Source: Desulfuribacillus alkaliarsenatis
GTDB lineage: Bacteria; Bacillota; Bacilli; Desulfuribacillales; Desulfuribacillaceae
Length of the DNA: 64,000 bases
Assembly (NCBI RefSeq): GCF_001730225.1
Contig: NZ_MIJE01000011.1
Span: 62,001 to 126,000, forward strand
Reading direction: 5' to 3'
Shown: piece after piece, positions 54,514 through 62,977 of the stretch
Layout of the letters: every line of letters begins with the position of its first letter
How positions within the stretch are numbered: position 1 is the stretch's first letter
Position numbers and translations under genes: made by a program
Notes under the pieces: model-generated
The model's database searches: none
The model's input: only the letters and a program-made list of their open reading frames with translations
What the model was told of the DNA's origin: nothing

Positions 54514-56250
54514 ATGTGGAAACTTAGAAAATATTTAGTACCCTATTGGAAAGCAAGTGTGCTAGCTCCGCTTTTCATGATGTTAGAGGTGGCTATGGAT
54601 TTAATGCAACCGATGCTTATGGCGAGCATAGTCAATCATGGCGTAATGGAAAGTGATATAGTACATATTCAGCAAACAGGTCTATTGATGCTAGTTGTAG
54701 CTGTAATCGGGATGTTTGCAGGCTTTGCCTGTACGATTTTTTCCAGTAGGGCAGCGATGCAGTTTTCTGCGGATCTTCGGATGGACTTATTTGCCAAGGT
54801 ACAGAGCTTTTCCTTCCGACAACTGGATTTGTTTAAAAGTGGCTCTTTAATCACACGTCTTACGAATGATGTTGCCCAACTGCAACAGTTGGTACAGATG
54901 TCGTTAAGGGCTTTTGTCAGAGGTCCATTAATTATTGTCGGTAGCATTATAATGACATTCATAATAAATCCTTCTTTAGCAATCATTGTGGTGGTAACGA
55001 TTAGTACGTTAATAATATTAATCTATCTATTGATTCGTTTTGCATCCCCGTTATTCTCTAAACTGCAGAAGAAACTCGACAACGTCAATACGACAGTGCA
55101 GGAGAACGTATCCAATATTCGAGCAGTGAAATCTTTTGTTCGTTCAGATTATGAGAACAAGCGCTTTGCTAGAGTGAATCAGGACTTTACACAAACAGCA
55201 ATCAAGGCCTTCCGTATTATGGCTTTGAATATGCCGATTGTTTCACTCATCTTATATAGTAGTGTGGTATTGATTTTGTGGTTTGGTGCCCATCAGGCAT
55301 GGCAGGGGAATATGCCTGTAGGAGATTTGATTGCCTTTATAAATTATGTAATTCAAGTATTATTCTCACTACTTATGATTGGGAATCTAATGATGATGGT
55401 TACTAGAGGGAGAGCGTCGGCAGAACGTGTGAACGATGTGTTCTCTGTATCAGTAGACACAGAGGATGTGGAGAGTCATAATAATGAAGTCCTTCAAGGC
55501 AAGGTAAACTTTGAAAATGTGAGTTTTTCCTATGGGGATGGACAAAAGGAAAAAACCATAGAAAATATTAATTTATCGATTTGTCCAGGAAAGAGGATTG
55601 CCATTGTCGGTTCGACAGGAGCGGGCAAATCCACATTGGTACAACTGTTACTAAGGCTGTACGAGCCAACCTCTGGTACTATCTATATCGATGGAAAGGA
55701 TATCAGGGATATTCCATTGTCGGAACTGCGAAAGAGGATTGCAATTGTCTCACAAAATCCGTTTCTATTTTCGGGGACGATTAAAGAGAATATATGCTTT
55801 GGATTACCAAATGCGAGCGAAGAAGAGATTATAAAGGCGGCCAAGATGGCTCAAGCACACGAATTTATTGATAAATTACCAGGTCGATATGATGCACGAA
55901 TCGGGCAAAAAGGTGTCAATCTTTCAGGGGGGCAAAAACAGCGAATTTCTATAGCTAGGGCGCTATTATTACAACCAAAGATATTAATTCTGGATGATAG
56001 CACTAGCGCTGTTGATACAGCCACGGAAATGCAGATTCAGCAAGAAATACGACAGCAATTAGATGGCTGCACATGCATCATGATTGCACAACGCATTTCT
56101 TCGGTTATCAATGCCGATACAATCGTTGTCATGGAGCATGGGCGAATTCTATCTCAGGGGAGCCATGAGCAATTATTACACGATTGTAGGATATATCAAG
56201 AAATATATCAGTCGCAATTTAGGAACGGAGGGCTTTTGAATGGTTACTAA
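54514..56250 (+). CDS. ABC exporter half-transporter with degenerate ATPase site
   Basis: 578-residue exporter subunit: six membrane helices (about 1-310), then an ATPase domain. Walker A has GSTGAGKST with K372, the signature LSGGQ is at 470-474, and Walker B reads ILILDD, with D495 in place of the catalytic glutamate. Its partner is the next gene. ATG at 54514 has AGGAGAG 10 bases upstream; the frame is open to 54433. It follows the siderophore ATPase by 129 bases. The aspartate is typical of one half of heterodimeric exporters such as TM287/288 and BmrCD. The substrate is unknown. Confidence 0.93.
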   Translation: MWKLRKYLVPYWKASVLAPLFMMLEVAMDLMQPMLMASIVNHGVMESDIVHIQQTGLLMLVVAVIGMFAGFACTIFSSRAAMQFSADLRMDLFAKVQSFSFRQLDLFKSGSLITRLTNDVAQLQQLVQMSLRAFVRGPLIIVGSIIMTFIINPSLAIIVVVTISTLIILIYLLIRFASPLFSKLQKKLDNVNTTVQENVSNIRAVKSFVRSDYENKRFARVNQDFTQTAIKAFRIMALNMPIVSLILYSSVVLILWFGAHQAWQGNMPVGDLIAFINYVIQVLFSLLMIGNLMMMVTRGRASAERVNDVFSVSVDTEDVESHNNEVLQGKVNFENVSFSYGDGQKEKTIENINLSICPGKRIAIVGSTGAGKSTLVQLLLRLYEPTSGTIYIDGKDIRDIPLSELRKRIAIVSQNPFLFSGTIKENICFGLPNASEEEIIKAAKMAQAHEFIDKLPGRYDARIGQKGVNLSGGQKQRISIARALLLQPKILILDDSTSAVDTATEMQIQQEIRQQLDGCTCIMIAQRISSVINADTIVVMEHGRILSQGSHEQLLHDCRIYQEIYQSQFRNGGLLNGY

Positions 56251-58087
56251 AAACCCTCAGAAAAATGATGTATCAAAAATGTCAACAGAGATGACCTTTG
56301 GGAAATTTGGTGGGCAAGGGCGCGGTATGCTGCCCTTAGAAAAAGCAACAAAAACTAGCGATACTGTCATGCGTATTTGGAGCTATTTGGCTCGTCAACG
56401 ATATGGATTGATCGCTGTCGCTTGTATGGTGGTGGTAGCATCCTTACTAACTTTGACGGCTCCTTATATATTGGGTGTTGCTATTGATGATTATGTGATA
56501 CCTGGACAGTTCGAAGGGTTTCTTCAAATATGCATTATCTTGGCATGTGTATATGCGGGAAGCTCCCTTATGACTTGGCTTCATGGATATCTCATGGTCG
56601 GATTGTCTCACAAAACAGTACAAACGATGCGAGAAGATGTGTTTGCGAAGCTACAAAAACTGCCGTTGCGTTTCTTCGATAACCGTACCCATGGGGAAAT
56701 AATGAGCCGGGCTACTAATGATATTGAACAGGTGTCGACGGTACTTAATCAAAGTGTAACGCAGTTGATTTCGAGTTTTGTGATTATTATTGGTTCCTTT
56801 TTATTTATGATCAGTTTGAACCCTCGCTTAACACTTATCAGCTTAATTATTATTCCGATAGTTATAGTTTCTACGAAACTACTCGCGAAGTATACAAGAC
56901 GATTTTTCACACAACAGCAGCGTTGTTTAGGAGATATAAATGGATTTATAGAAGAAACGATTGCGGGGCAAAAAGTAGTAAAGATATTTAATCAAGAAGA
57001 TGCGAAGAAAGAACAATTTCAGAATAAAAATCAGCAGTTAAAAGATGTTTCCATGAAAGCACAAATATTCGCAGGGATTATGCCACCTCTTATGAATGCC
57101 ATCACAAACATGAGTTTTGCGATGATTACAGTGGTTGGTGCATGGATGGTTATTTCCGAAATGACGAGTATCGGTGTGGTCGTGAGTTTTCTTCATTATT
57201 CCAAGCAATTTAGCAGGCCTGTAAACGAACTGGCAAATCAATTTAATCTCATGCAAGCTGGTGTAGCGGGCGCGGAACGAGTATTTGAAATCATAGATAG
57301 CCAATCAGAATATGAAACAGCGCGTTTAGATGTGAATGTCTACGCACCGAAAACGGCTATTGGAGAAATACGCTTTGAACATGTTTCCTTTAGTTATACT
57401 ACCGATGTTCCTATATTAGAGAATATTACCTTTAAGGCAAAACCAGGTGAGACGATTGCGCTCGTTGGCCCTACAGGAGCTGGGAAGACAACGATAATTA
57501 GTCTTTTAACGCGATTCTATGAAATTACAGACGGCAGGATTAATATTGACGGTGTAGATATTCAGTCTGTTGAGAAAGATTGGCTGCGAAGTCAAATTGG
57601 TATGGTTTTACAAGATGTATACTTATTTGCTGGCACAATTAAGGAGAACATCCGCTACGGAAGATTAGAAGCAACGGACGAGGAAGTGGTAGAGGCAGCC
57701 AAACTCGTGAATGCTCATACATTTATCCAAAGATTGCCGCAAGGATATGATACCGTCCTGACGTCAGAGGGATCAAATCTTAGCCAAGGACAGAGGCAAT
57801 TAATTAATATCGCTAGGGCGATTTTGGCGAATCCTGTGATTTTGATACTTGATGAAGCTACTAGTAGTATTGACACTCGTACAGAGTTGATGATTCAGAA
57901 AGGAATTGATTCACTGAAAAGTGGTAGAACGAGTTTAGTCATTGCCCATCGTTTAAGCACAATTAGAGAAGCTGATAAGATTCTCGTAATGTATAACGGT
58001 AGAATAGCGGAGCAAGGGAACCACGAACATTTAATTAGAGAACGTGGCTTATATTATACGCTGTACAATAATCAATATGCGGTATAA
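56240..58087 (+). CDS. ABC exporter half-transporter with catalytic glutamate
   Basis: 615-residue exporter subunit. A polar N-terminal tail of about 50 residues precedes six membrane helices and an ATPase domain with a canonical Walker B (D538, E539 in ILILDEATSS) but an altered signature, LSQGQ (514-518). Paired with its neighbour, the site made of D495 and LSQGQ would be degenerate, while the site made of E539 and LSGGQ would be active. The genes overlap by 11 bases, which supports a fixed heterodimer. ATG at 56240 has GGAGGG. Possible roles are drug, lipid or siderophore export. Confidence 0.94.
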   Translation: MVTKNPQKNDVSKMSTEMTFGKFGGQGRGMLPLEKATKTSDTVMRIWSYLARQRYGLIAVACMVVVASLLTLTAPYILGVAIDDYVIPGQFEGFLQICIILACVYAGSSLMTWLHGYLMVGLSHKTVQTMREDVFAKLQKLPLRFFDNRTHGEIMSRATNDIEQVSTVLNQSVTQLISSFVIIIGSFLFMISLNPRLTLISLIIIPIVIVSTKLLAKYTRRFFTQQQRCLGDINGFIEETIAGQKVVKIFNQEDAKKEQFQNKNQQLKDVSMKAQIFAGIMPPLMNAITNMSFAMITVVGAWMVISEMTSIGVVVSFLHYSKQFSRPVNELANQFNLMQAGVAGAERVFEIIDSQSEYETARLDVNVYAPKTAIGEIRFEHVSFSYTTDVPILENITFKAKPGETIALVGPTGAGKTTIISLLTRFYEITDGRINIDGVDIQSVEKDWLRSQIGMVLQDVYLFAGTIKENIRYGRLEATDEEVVEAAKLVNAHTFIQRLPQGYDTVLTSEGSNLSQGQRQLINIARAILANPVILILDEATSSIDTRTELMIQKGIDSLKSGRTSLVIAHRLSTIREADKILVMYNGRIAEQGNHEHLIRERGLYYTLYNNQYAV

Positions 58088-58136
58088 AGTGATTAATGCT
58101 TAGTAATTAAAAAATGAAAAGAAATTGGCAGACAAA

Positions 58137-58168
58137 AATGCTCGACTAGACAATCCTAGTCGAGCATT
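58137..58168 (-). terminator. Terminator for the small minus-strand gene
   Basis: AATGCTCGACTAG (58137-58149) is fully complementary to 58156-58168. Read on the minus strand, TTTTT follows the hairpin, which suits the end of the gene at 58218. On the plus strand the tail is poor, but the hairpin may also slow read-through from the exporter genes. Confidence 0.8.
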
Positions 58169-58217
58169 CTGATTCGAACAGAAGGTGAGCTGCTAAATTA
58201 CAGAACAAATAGTGATA

Positions 58218-58433
58218 CTAAGCTTCTTGAATAGAAGTGATTTTTTCACAACAAAACCATATTGTATCGTTGTTTGGCAATTCGAAAATCAAGAAATTGT
58301 TGGTACTACCTATAAATGTTAAAGGTGCATTTGGTTCTGCTTGACCAGCTTCTGTATTAACTCTATAATCTTCATTTATTGTCAATAAATCTGCCCAAGC
58401 CTCACAAGGACAACCGCCAGGTCTAACTCCCAT
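58218..58433 (-). CDS. Small Cys-containing protein, unknown
   Basis: 71-residue protein beginning MGVRPGGCPCEAWADLL, with a Cys-x-Cys pair near the start and an adjacent Cys pair near the end (WFCCEK). The middle (RVNTEAGQAEPNAPLTFIG) is polar. I do not recognise the family. The cysteines could bind metal or form disulfides. ATG at 58433 lies 7 bases after AGAGGGGGGG, an unusually long G7 run serving as the Shine-Dalgarno. It has its own terminator. It lies beside a YheC/D-like gene, so a spore-related role is possible but unproven. Confidence 0.65.
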   Translation of the reverse strand: MGVRPGGCPCEAWADLLTINEDYRVNTEAGQAEPNAPLTFIGSTNNFLIFELPNNDTIWFCCEKITSIQEA

Positions 58434-58643
58434 GATGTTACCCCCCCTCTAAAATATATTAAAAGGATCCTTTGTTGTAATATATGCTTTGTTGATAGAA
58501 AGCGCTTAGTATAATAGTTGATTTAATAGAAAAAGGGCGTTAGCTTCAAAGAGTGCAAGCAATAAATACATATACTATATGGGAAGTAAATTTAATAATA
58601 AGGAAGAGAAATGTTGGCAAAATGTCTAGTGGAGTGGTGGATA

Positions 58644-59693
58644 ATGAAAAAGAAAAACCGAATTTTAGGAATCGTAGTGAAGTCTTTAACTGGAAAATCA
58701 GCATATAAAGAATATTTCCGAAATAGCAATAATCTAAATTTAGAAATAATATTATTTCGACCAAAAGACATTAATTGGAAAACCCAAAAAATAAAAGCAG
58801 AGATCTATAATATATCAAGTGGTAATTGGCAAAAAAAGAATTCCGCATTTCCAACAGTAATTTATAATCGTTACTACGCTAGTAATACTAAAGCTATTAA
58901 TAGATTAGTTAAAGCAATAGGAGAAAATAAATTATACAATAGACTAACAAAATTGAATAAGCTTGAGACATATAAAGCATTACAAGGAACAAGTGTTGAA
59001 GAATATCTACCAAGCACTGCACAATATTCACAACAGGAGCTAATTAAATTACTAGAATCAGAAGGACAAATCATTCTAAAATCTACAAATGGAACCTTAG
59101 GTAATAATATATACTGGGTTCAAAAACACATGCATGATGAGTACTCCATTTACAAAGAAAATATGTATGAAAAAAAAAGCTACTCTGACGAGCTGAGCTT
59201 TATCGATAAAATATCTGAGTTAACTAGCGCAGAAGAATATATATTACAATCCTATATTCCGCTGGTTCAAATAGATGAAAGACGCGTTGATTTTCGTATC
59301 ATGGTCCAAAAAAACATATCTGGAAAGTGGGAGACGACAGCTTCCTTGGCAAGGATGACCTTTAAAGATAGCTTTATAACAAACAGCATTAAGAAGGTAG
59401 ACTCCATAGAAAATGTTCTAACGGAATTAGGTCTTTCTAGTGAACGTATCAAAGAGATTATAGAAAAGATTGAAAAAATATCAATTCAAGCGGCAACAGA
59501 GCTTGATAGTAGGATTGGACATTGCGCTGAATTAGGCATTGATATAGCCTTTGATCAGGTTGGACAAATATGGCTTATTGAAGCTAACGGAAGACCTTCC
59601 AAGGGTATGTTTAAAAAATTAAAAGATAAAAGTATTATTAATACGATATATAGAAAACCATTAGAATACGCTTCATTCCTTATGGCCAAGTAA
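58644..59693 (+). CDS. YheC/YheD-like ATP-grasp protein
   Basis: 349-residue protein of the YheC/YheD group, found in Bacillus spore coats. The second half has the ATP-grasp pattern: GQIILKSTNGTLGNNIYWV for nucleotide binding, RRVDFRIMVQKN, and GIDIAFDQVGQIWLIEANGRPSKG with the metal-binding E-x-N near the end. The peptide or polymer it acts on is not known. ATG at 58644 has GTGGTGG 4 bases upstream; ATG at 58611 is in frame but weaker. It is a single gene, convergent with ung 17 bases later. It is the main evidence here for an endospore former. Confidence 0.85.
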   Translation: MKKKNRILGIVVKSLTGKSAYKEYFRNSNNLNLEIILFRPKDINWKTQKIKAEIYNISSGNWQKKNSAFPTVIYNRYYASNTKAINRLVKAIGENKLYNRLTKLNKLETYKALQGTSVEEYLPSTAQYSQQELIKLLESEGQIILKSTNGTLGNNIYWVQKHMHDEYSIYKENMYEKKSYSDELSFIDKISELTSAEEYILQSYIPLVQIDERRVDFRIMVQKNISGKWETTASLARMTFKDSFITNSIKKVDSIENVLTELGLSSERIKEIIEKIEKISIQAATELDSRIGHCAELGIDIAFDQVGQIWLIEANGRPSKGMFKKLKDKSIINTIYRKPLEYASFLMAK

Positions 59694-59710
59694 ATATTAG
59701 ATATTATCAA

Positions 59711-60385
59711 TTAAATGTTATCAATCTGCCAGTCTATCGGTTCGCTACCTATTGTTACTAAGAACTGATTTGCCTTAGAAAAAGGCTTGCTGCCAAAAAA
59801 ACCACGATGGGCTGATAAGGGACTAGGATGAACAGATTTAATAATAAAATGTTTATTACTATCAATAAATTGCAGTTTTGATTGGGCGTTAGCACCCCAC
59901 AGGATAAACACGATTGACTGTTTGCGATTGTTTAGTAACTGGATAACTTGATTGGTGAATTGCTCCCAGCCCTTACCTTTATGGGAGTTAGCTTGTCCTG
60001 CACGTACAGTTAAAGCCGTATTTAAAAGCAATACTCCTTGTTCAGCCCATTTTTTCAGATGACCGTTATTAGGTATATAACAACCTAAATCACTATGTAG
60101 TTCTTTAAAAATGTTAATTAGTGATGGCGGTGCTGGCACGCCTGGTTTGACAGAGAAGCTAAGACCGTGAGCCTGGTTTGGACCGTGATAGGGATCCTGC
60201 CCGAGGATAGCAACTTTAACATCATTATAATCTGTATAGTGAAGAGCATTAAAGATATCGTACATATCAGGATAAACAGTATACTTTTGATACTCATCTT
60301 TTAAAAACTTTCTTAAGTTAATATAATAGTCTTTTGTAAACTCTTCATTAAGTAGAGTAGCCCAATCGTTTTTCAAAATAGCCAT
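59711..60385 (-). CDS. ung: Uracil-DNA glycosylase
   Basis: 224-residue family 1 UDG, which removes uracil from DNA. The water-activating loop [18 protein letters not shown] has D64, the uracil-binding segment LLLNTALTV is at 119-127, and the DNA-intercalation loop [14 protein letters not shown] starts at H186. These match E. coli Ung in spacing. All catalytic residues are intact. ATG at 60385 is preceded by AAGGTGG on the minus strand. It is a single gene, convergent with the YheC/D-like gene. Confidence 0.98.
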   Translation of the reverse strand: MAILKNDWATLLNEEFTKDYYINLRKFLKDEYQKYTVYPDMYDIFNALHYTDYNDVKVAILGQDPYHGPNQAHGLSFSVKPGVPAPPSLINIFKELHSDLGCYIPNNGHLKKWAEQGVLLLNTALTVRAGQANSHKGKGWEQFTNQVIQLLNNRKQSIVFILWGANAQSKLQFIDSNKHFIIKSVHPSPLSAHRGFFGSKPFSKANQFLVTIGSEPIDWQIDNI

Positions 60386-60451
60386 GTAATCACCACCTTA
60401 CTGTATTGTATCACATGCTTTGCTTCTAATAACAGACACACACTTGCTATA

Positions 60452-60570
60452 TTGACATGCAATGTTTTAATGGTATCATATAATGAATGAAGAAAAAGCT
60501 ATAATCCAATGGGAAAAAGAATACATGGCGTCCAACACAAAATGCCGCAAGGTTTTTGTGTTGGATTTTT
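60452..60570 (+). promoter_or_regulatory. sbtA promoter and leader with terminator-like hairpin
   Basis: TTGACA (60452-60457), 16 bases, TATCAT (60474-60479) form a fair promoter; a TATAAT overlaps at 60479-60484. The leader then has TCCAACACAAAA (60531-60542) pairing with TTTTGTGTTGGA (60554-60565) and TTTTT, all ahead of the sbtA start at 60616. A terminator between a promoter and its only gene suggests attenuation. Alternatively it may end an unseen short transcript, with sbtA using a closer promoter. I see no known riboswitch. Confidence 0.55.
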
Positions 60571-60615
60571 TGTGTGAATAACTTACGATATAACTATATT
60601 ACGGGAGGCAACGAT

Positions 60616-61656
60616 ATGGGTGGCATGATCGACTTAGCAATAAGCAATTTAATATCTCCAGTAGTTTTGTTCTTCGCAATGGGACTAGTTATTGCATTAA
60701 TTAAGGCGAAGGTAGAGTTTCCGAATGCAATCGGAGATTTTATTACGATGTACCTTCTAGTAGCAATTGGACTAAAGGGCGGTGTCGCAATAGCAGAAGC
60801 AGGCATATTATCTGTATTACCAGCAATTATAGGTGCTACTGTACTGGGGATTTTTATACCAATTTATTGCTTCTATATACTTAAAGGCATGGGGAAATTT
60901 AAAGCTGACGATGCCGCTGCCTTAGCTGGACACTATGGATCAATAAGCGTTGTAACGTTCATAGCAGCAGCAACTTTTTTAACTAACCAGAATATTGAAT
61001 ATGAAGCTTTTATGAATGGACTTCCTGCAATCATGGAAATACCAGCGATTATAGTGGCGTTAGTACTAGCTTCTCTAGCTAAAGGCCGTAGCTTTAAAAA
61101 AGCTTCAACTGTAAATTCTGAAACAGGTGCAGACAAGCTAGATGCCCTATCAGAAAAGAAGAGCTTGCCTCAAGTAACGAAACAGGTAGTATTGAGTAAG
61201 AGTGTTATCCTTCTACTGGGCGCAATGATTGTAGGTTATATCACAGGGCCAAGCGGGATGGTACAAGTAGAGTTTTTCTATAAAGAGCTCTTTATGGGAA
61301 TGCTGAGCTTGTTTATGCTAGAAATGGGTATCGTGGCTGGTAGTAAGATTCATGAGTTAAGAAAAGCGGGTGTTTTTATCGTCGGCTTTGGTATAATTAT
61401 TCCATGTATCAATGCTGTTTTAGGAATTATAGTCGGAGGAATTGCTGGACTGTCAATTGGTGGTGCGACCCTACTTGGTGTATTAGCTGCTAGCTGCTCC
61501 TATATAGTGGCCCCAGCTGCAATGAGGGTGTCCCTACCTAAGGCTAATCCCGCCATGTATTTAGGCGCATCATTAGGGGTGACATTACCGTTTAACCTAA
61601 TATTCGGGATTCCGATATACTATTATTTAGCTACAAATATTATGCGATTCTTTTAA
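60616..61656 (+). CDS. sbtA: SbtA-type sodium-dependent bicarbonate transporter
   Basis: 346-residue membrane protein of the SbtA/DUF897 family with about ten helices. The two inverted repeats each hold a conserved stretch: GHYGSISVVTFIAAATFL near residue 110 and LAASCSYIVAPAAMRVSLPKANP near 295. In cyanobacteria SbtA brings bicarbonate in with sodium. ATG at 60616 has GGGAGG 8 bases upstream; the longer frame to 60556 overlaps the leader hairpin and has no site. The PII-like gene begins 17 bases after it. Bicarbonate is the likely substrate by family, though a heterotroph may use it for carboxylation reactions. Confidence 0.88.
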   Translation: MGGMIDLAISNLISPVVLFFAMGLVIALIKAKVEFPNAIGDFITMYLLVAIGLKGGVAIAEAGILSVLPAIIGATVLGIFIPIYCFYILKGMGKFKADDAAALAGHYGSISVVTFIAAATFLTNQNIEYEAFMNGLPAIMEIPAIIVALVLASLAKGRSFKKASTVNSETGADKLDALSEKKSLPQVTKQVVLSKSVILLLGAMIVGYITGPSGMVQVEFFYKELFMGMLSLFMLEMGIVAGSKIHELRKAGVFIVGFGIIIPCINAVLGIIVGGIAGLSIGGATLLGVLAASCSYIVAPAAMRVSLPKANPAMYLGASLGVTLPFNLIFGIPIYYYLATNIMRFF

Positions 61657-61673
61657 AAAAGGAAGTGCCAAAC

Positions 61674-61991
61674 ATGAATTTATACGATAAAAGAAAAATA
61701 GGTATCATAGTAGAAAAAGTATACAAAGAACGGATTCTTAGGCTCATTGAAAAAGCTGGAGCAAGTGGTTATACAGTATACCAAAATATAAGTGGGATGG
61801 GTCTACACGGTTCGCGTGGTGACTTTGGCAGCTTGAGTGAACTATCTGGCAATGTAGAGATTGTTGTTGTATCTAGTTTAGAGGTAGCCGAAAAAATTCT
61901 TAAAGGATTACAGTATTTGATGGATGAAGATATTAGTATAATTGTGCATGTGATTGATGTGAAAGTCCTTAGAGACGATCATTTTGCGTAA
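61674..61991 (+). CDS. sbtB: SbtB-like PII-family regulator
   Basis: 105-residue PII-like protein. The ferredoxin-like strands are visible as KIGIIVEKVYKERILRLIEKAGASGYTVY and NVEIVVVSSLEVAEKIL, with the T-loop-like GMGLHGSRGDFG between them and IIVHVIDVKVLRDDHF at the end. SbtB proteins bind adenine nucleotides and gate SbtA. ATG at 61674 has AAGGAAG about 9 bases upstream; GTG at 61665 is the alternative. It follows sbtA closely and ends 4 bases from a convergent gene. Confidence 0.88.
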   Translation: MNLYDKRKIGIIVEKVYKERILRLIEKAGASGYTVYQNISGMGLHGSRGDFGSLSELSGNVEIVVVSSLEVAEKILKGLQYLMDEDISIIVHVIDVKVLRDDHFA

Positions 61992-61995
61992 GGAG

Positions 61996-62772
61996 CTAAC
62001 CGATAGTCAGAGTAGCCCCATTAAGCTTTAGCCAATTCCTTCGTTCCTTATGGTCTGGCAGAATTGATTGTACTAAATACCAGAAATCCTTAGAGTGATT
62101 CAGATGCTTTAAGTGAGCTAGTTCATGCACAATGACGTAGTCAATAATAGTTATGGGAGCCATCATTAGACGCCAGTTTAAGTAGATGGCTCCTTTGCTT
62201 GTACAGCTTCCCCAGCGCTTCTTCTGCTCTTTGAAAACGACCTTGGTAGGACTTACCCCCATTTGCTTTGTATAAAAATCAAGACGTTCTACTAGTAACT
62301 GCATTCCTTGTTTTATATACCATTGCTTAAAAAGACCCCTTAAAATTTCTGAACGCTCTACTTTTGAAACTATACCTGTAGTCTCAGTAAGGATAAACTG
62401 CTGATTATTAAAATCTAAGGTGTAGAATTTTGAATAGCTAGTAGGTTTTTTTAGAGGCTTCTTTAAAGACTTGTTTAAATCTTGCACGTTAATGGAAAGT
62501 GGGAAAGCTGTTCCTAAAAACGCAAATTGCTCATTCTCTTTAAATTGCTTTGGTTCAGGGGGTGTAGGCTGTGTCGCCAATTGGTCTAATTTTTTTAAAA
62601 TCCACGGAGCTTTTTTATTTAAAATCTCTTCTATTCGTTTTATAGATACATAAGAGGGTGCTTTAACGGTCACGCTTGTATCAGGTTCAATTCTAATAGA
62701 GATATTTTTAAGTTTAGGTTTTTGTATAAGTGTATATCTGATATTGGCGTTTTTGTATTTGAATATAGGCAA
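61996..62772 (-). CDS. YgjP-like zinc metallopeptidase, second copy
   Basis: 258-residue member of the same DUF45/M48 group as the gene at 7389. The zinc motif HELAH, the upstream KRWGSCTSKG and the tail LPDHKERRNWL are conserved. No signal peptide or membrane helix is seen. TTG at 62772 has GGGAG 9 bases upstream on the minus strand. This copy has no restriction gene beside it. It is convergent with sbtB and divergent from the HD-GYP gene. The role is unknown. Confidence 0.87.
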   Translation of the reverse strand: MPIFKYKNANIRYTLIQKPKLKNISIRIEPDTSVTVKAPSYVSIKRIEEILNKKAPWILKKLDQLATQPTPPEPKQFKENEQFAFLGTAFPLSINVQDLNKSLKKPLKKPTSYSKFYTLDFNNQQFILTETTGIVSKVERSEILRGLFKQWYIKQGMQLLVERLDFYTKQMGVSPTKVVFKEQKKRWGSCTSKGAIYLNWRLMMAPITIIDYVIVHELAHLKHLNHSKDFWYLVQSILPDHKERRNWLKLNGATLTIG

Positions 62773-62977
62773 TTTGAGTTACTCCCTTAACATCGAAATA
62801 AGTTCTAACTGTATGATAAATAGCTGTATGATAAATTTCTGTATGAAAAAAGCACATTATTATAGCACTATCTCACTATTAAAAGAAAAATTAATGATAA
62901 ATTAAGGTTAGCTTAAGCTACGATTGAACCTTTTTATGGTAAAATATTTTAACAATTACTATAAGGAGGGGAATACC

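Noticed and set aside
58462-58473. AAAGGATCCTTT palindrome as an operator
   Set aside because: It is a perfect 12-mer, but it is not at a clear promoter position and no related copy was found nearby.
60483-60581. A 32-codon ORF across the sbtA leader hairpin as a leader peptide
   Set aside because: Its ATG lies at or before the expected start of transcription and has no Shine-Dalgarno; an internal ATG at 60525 has only a weak site.
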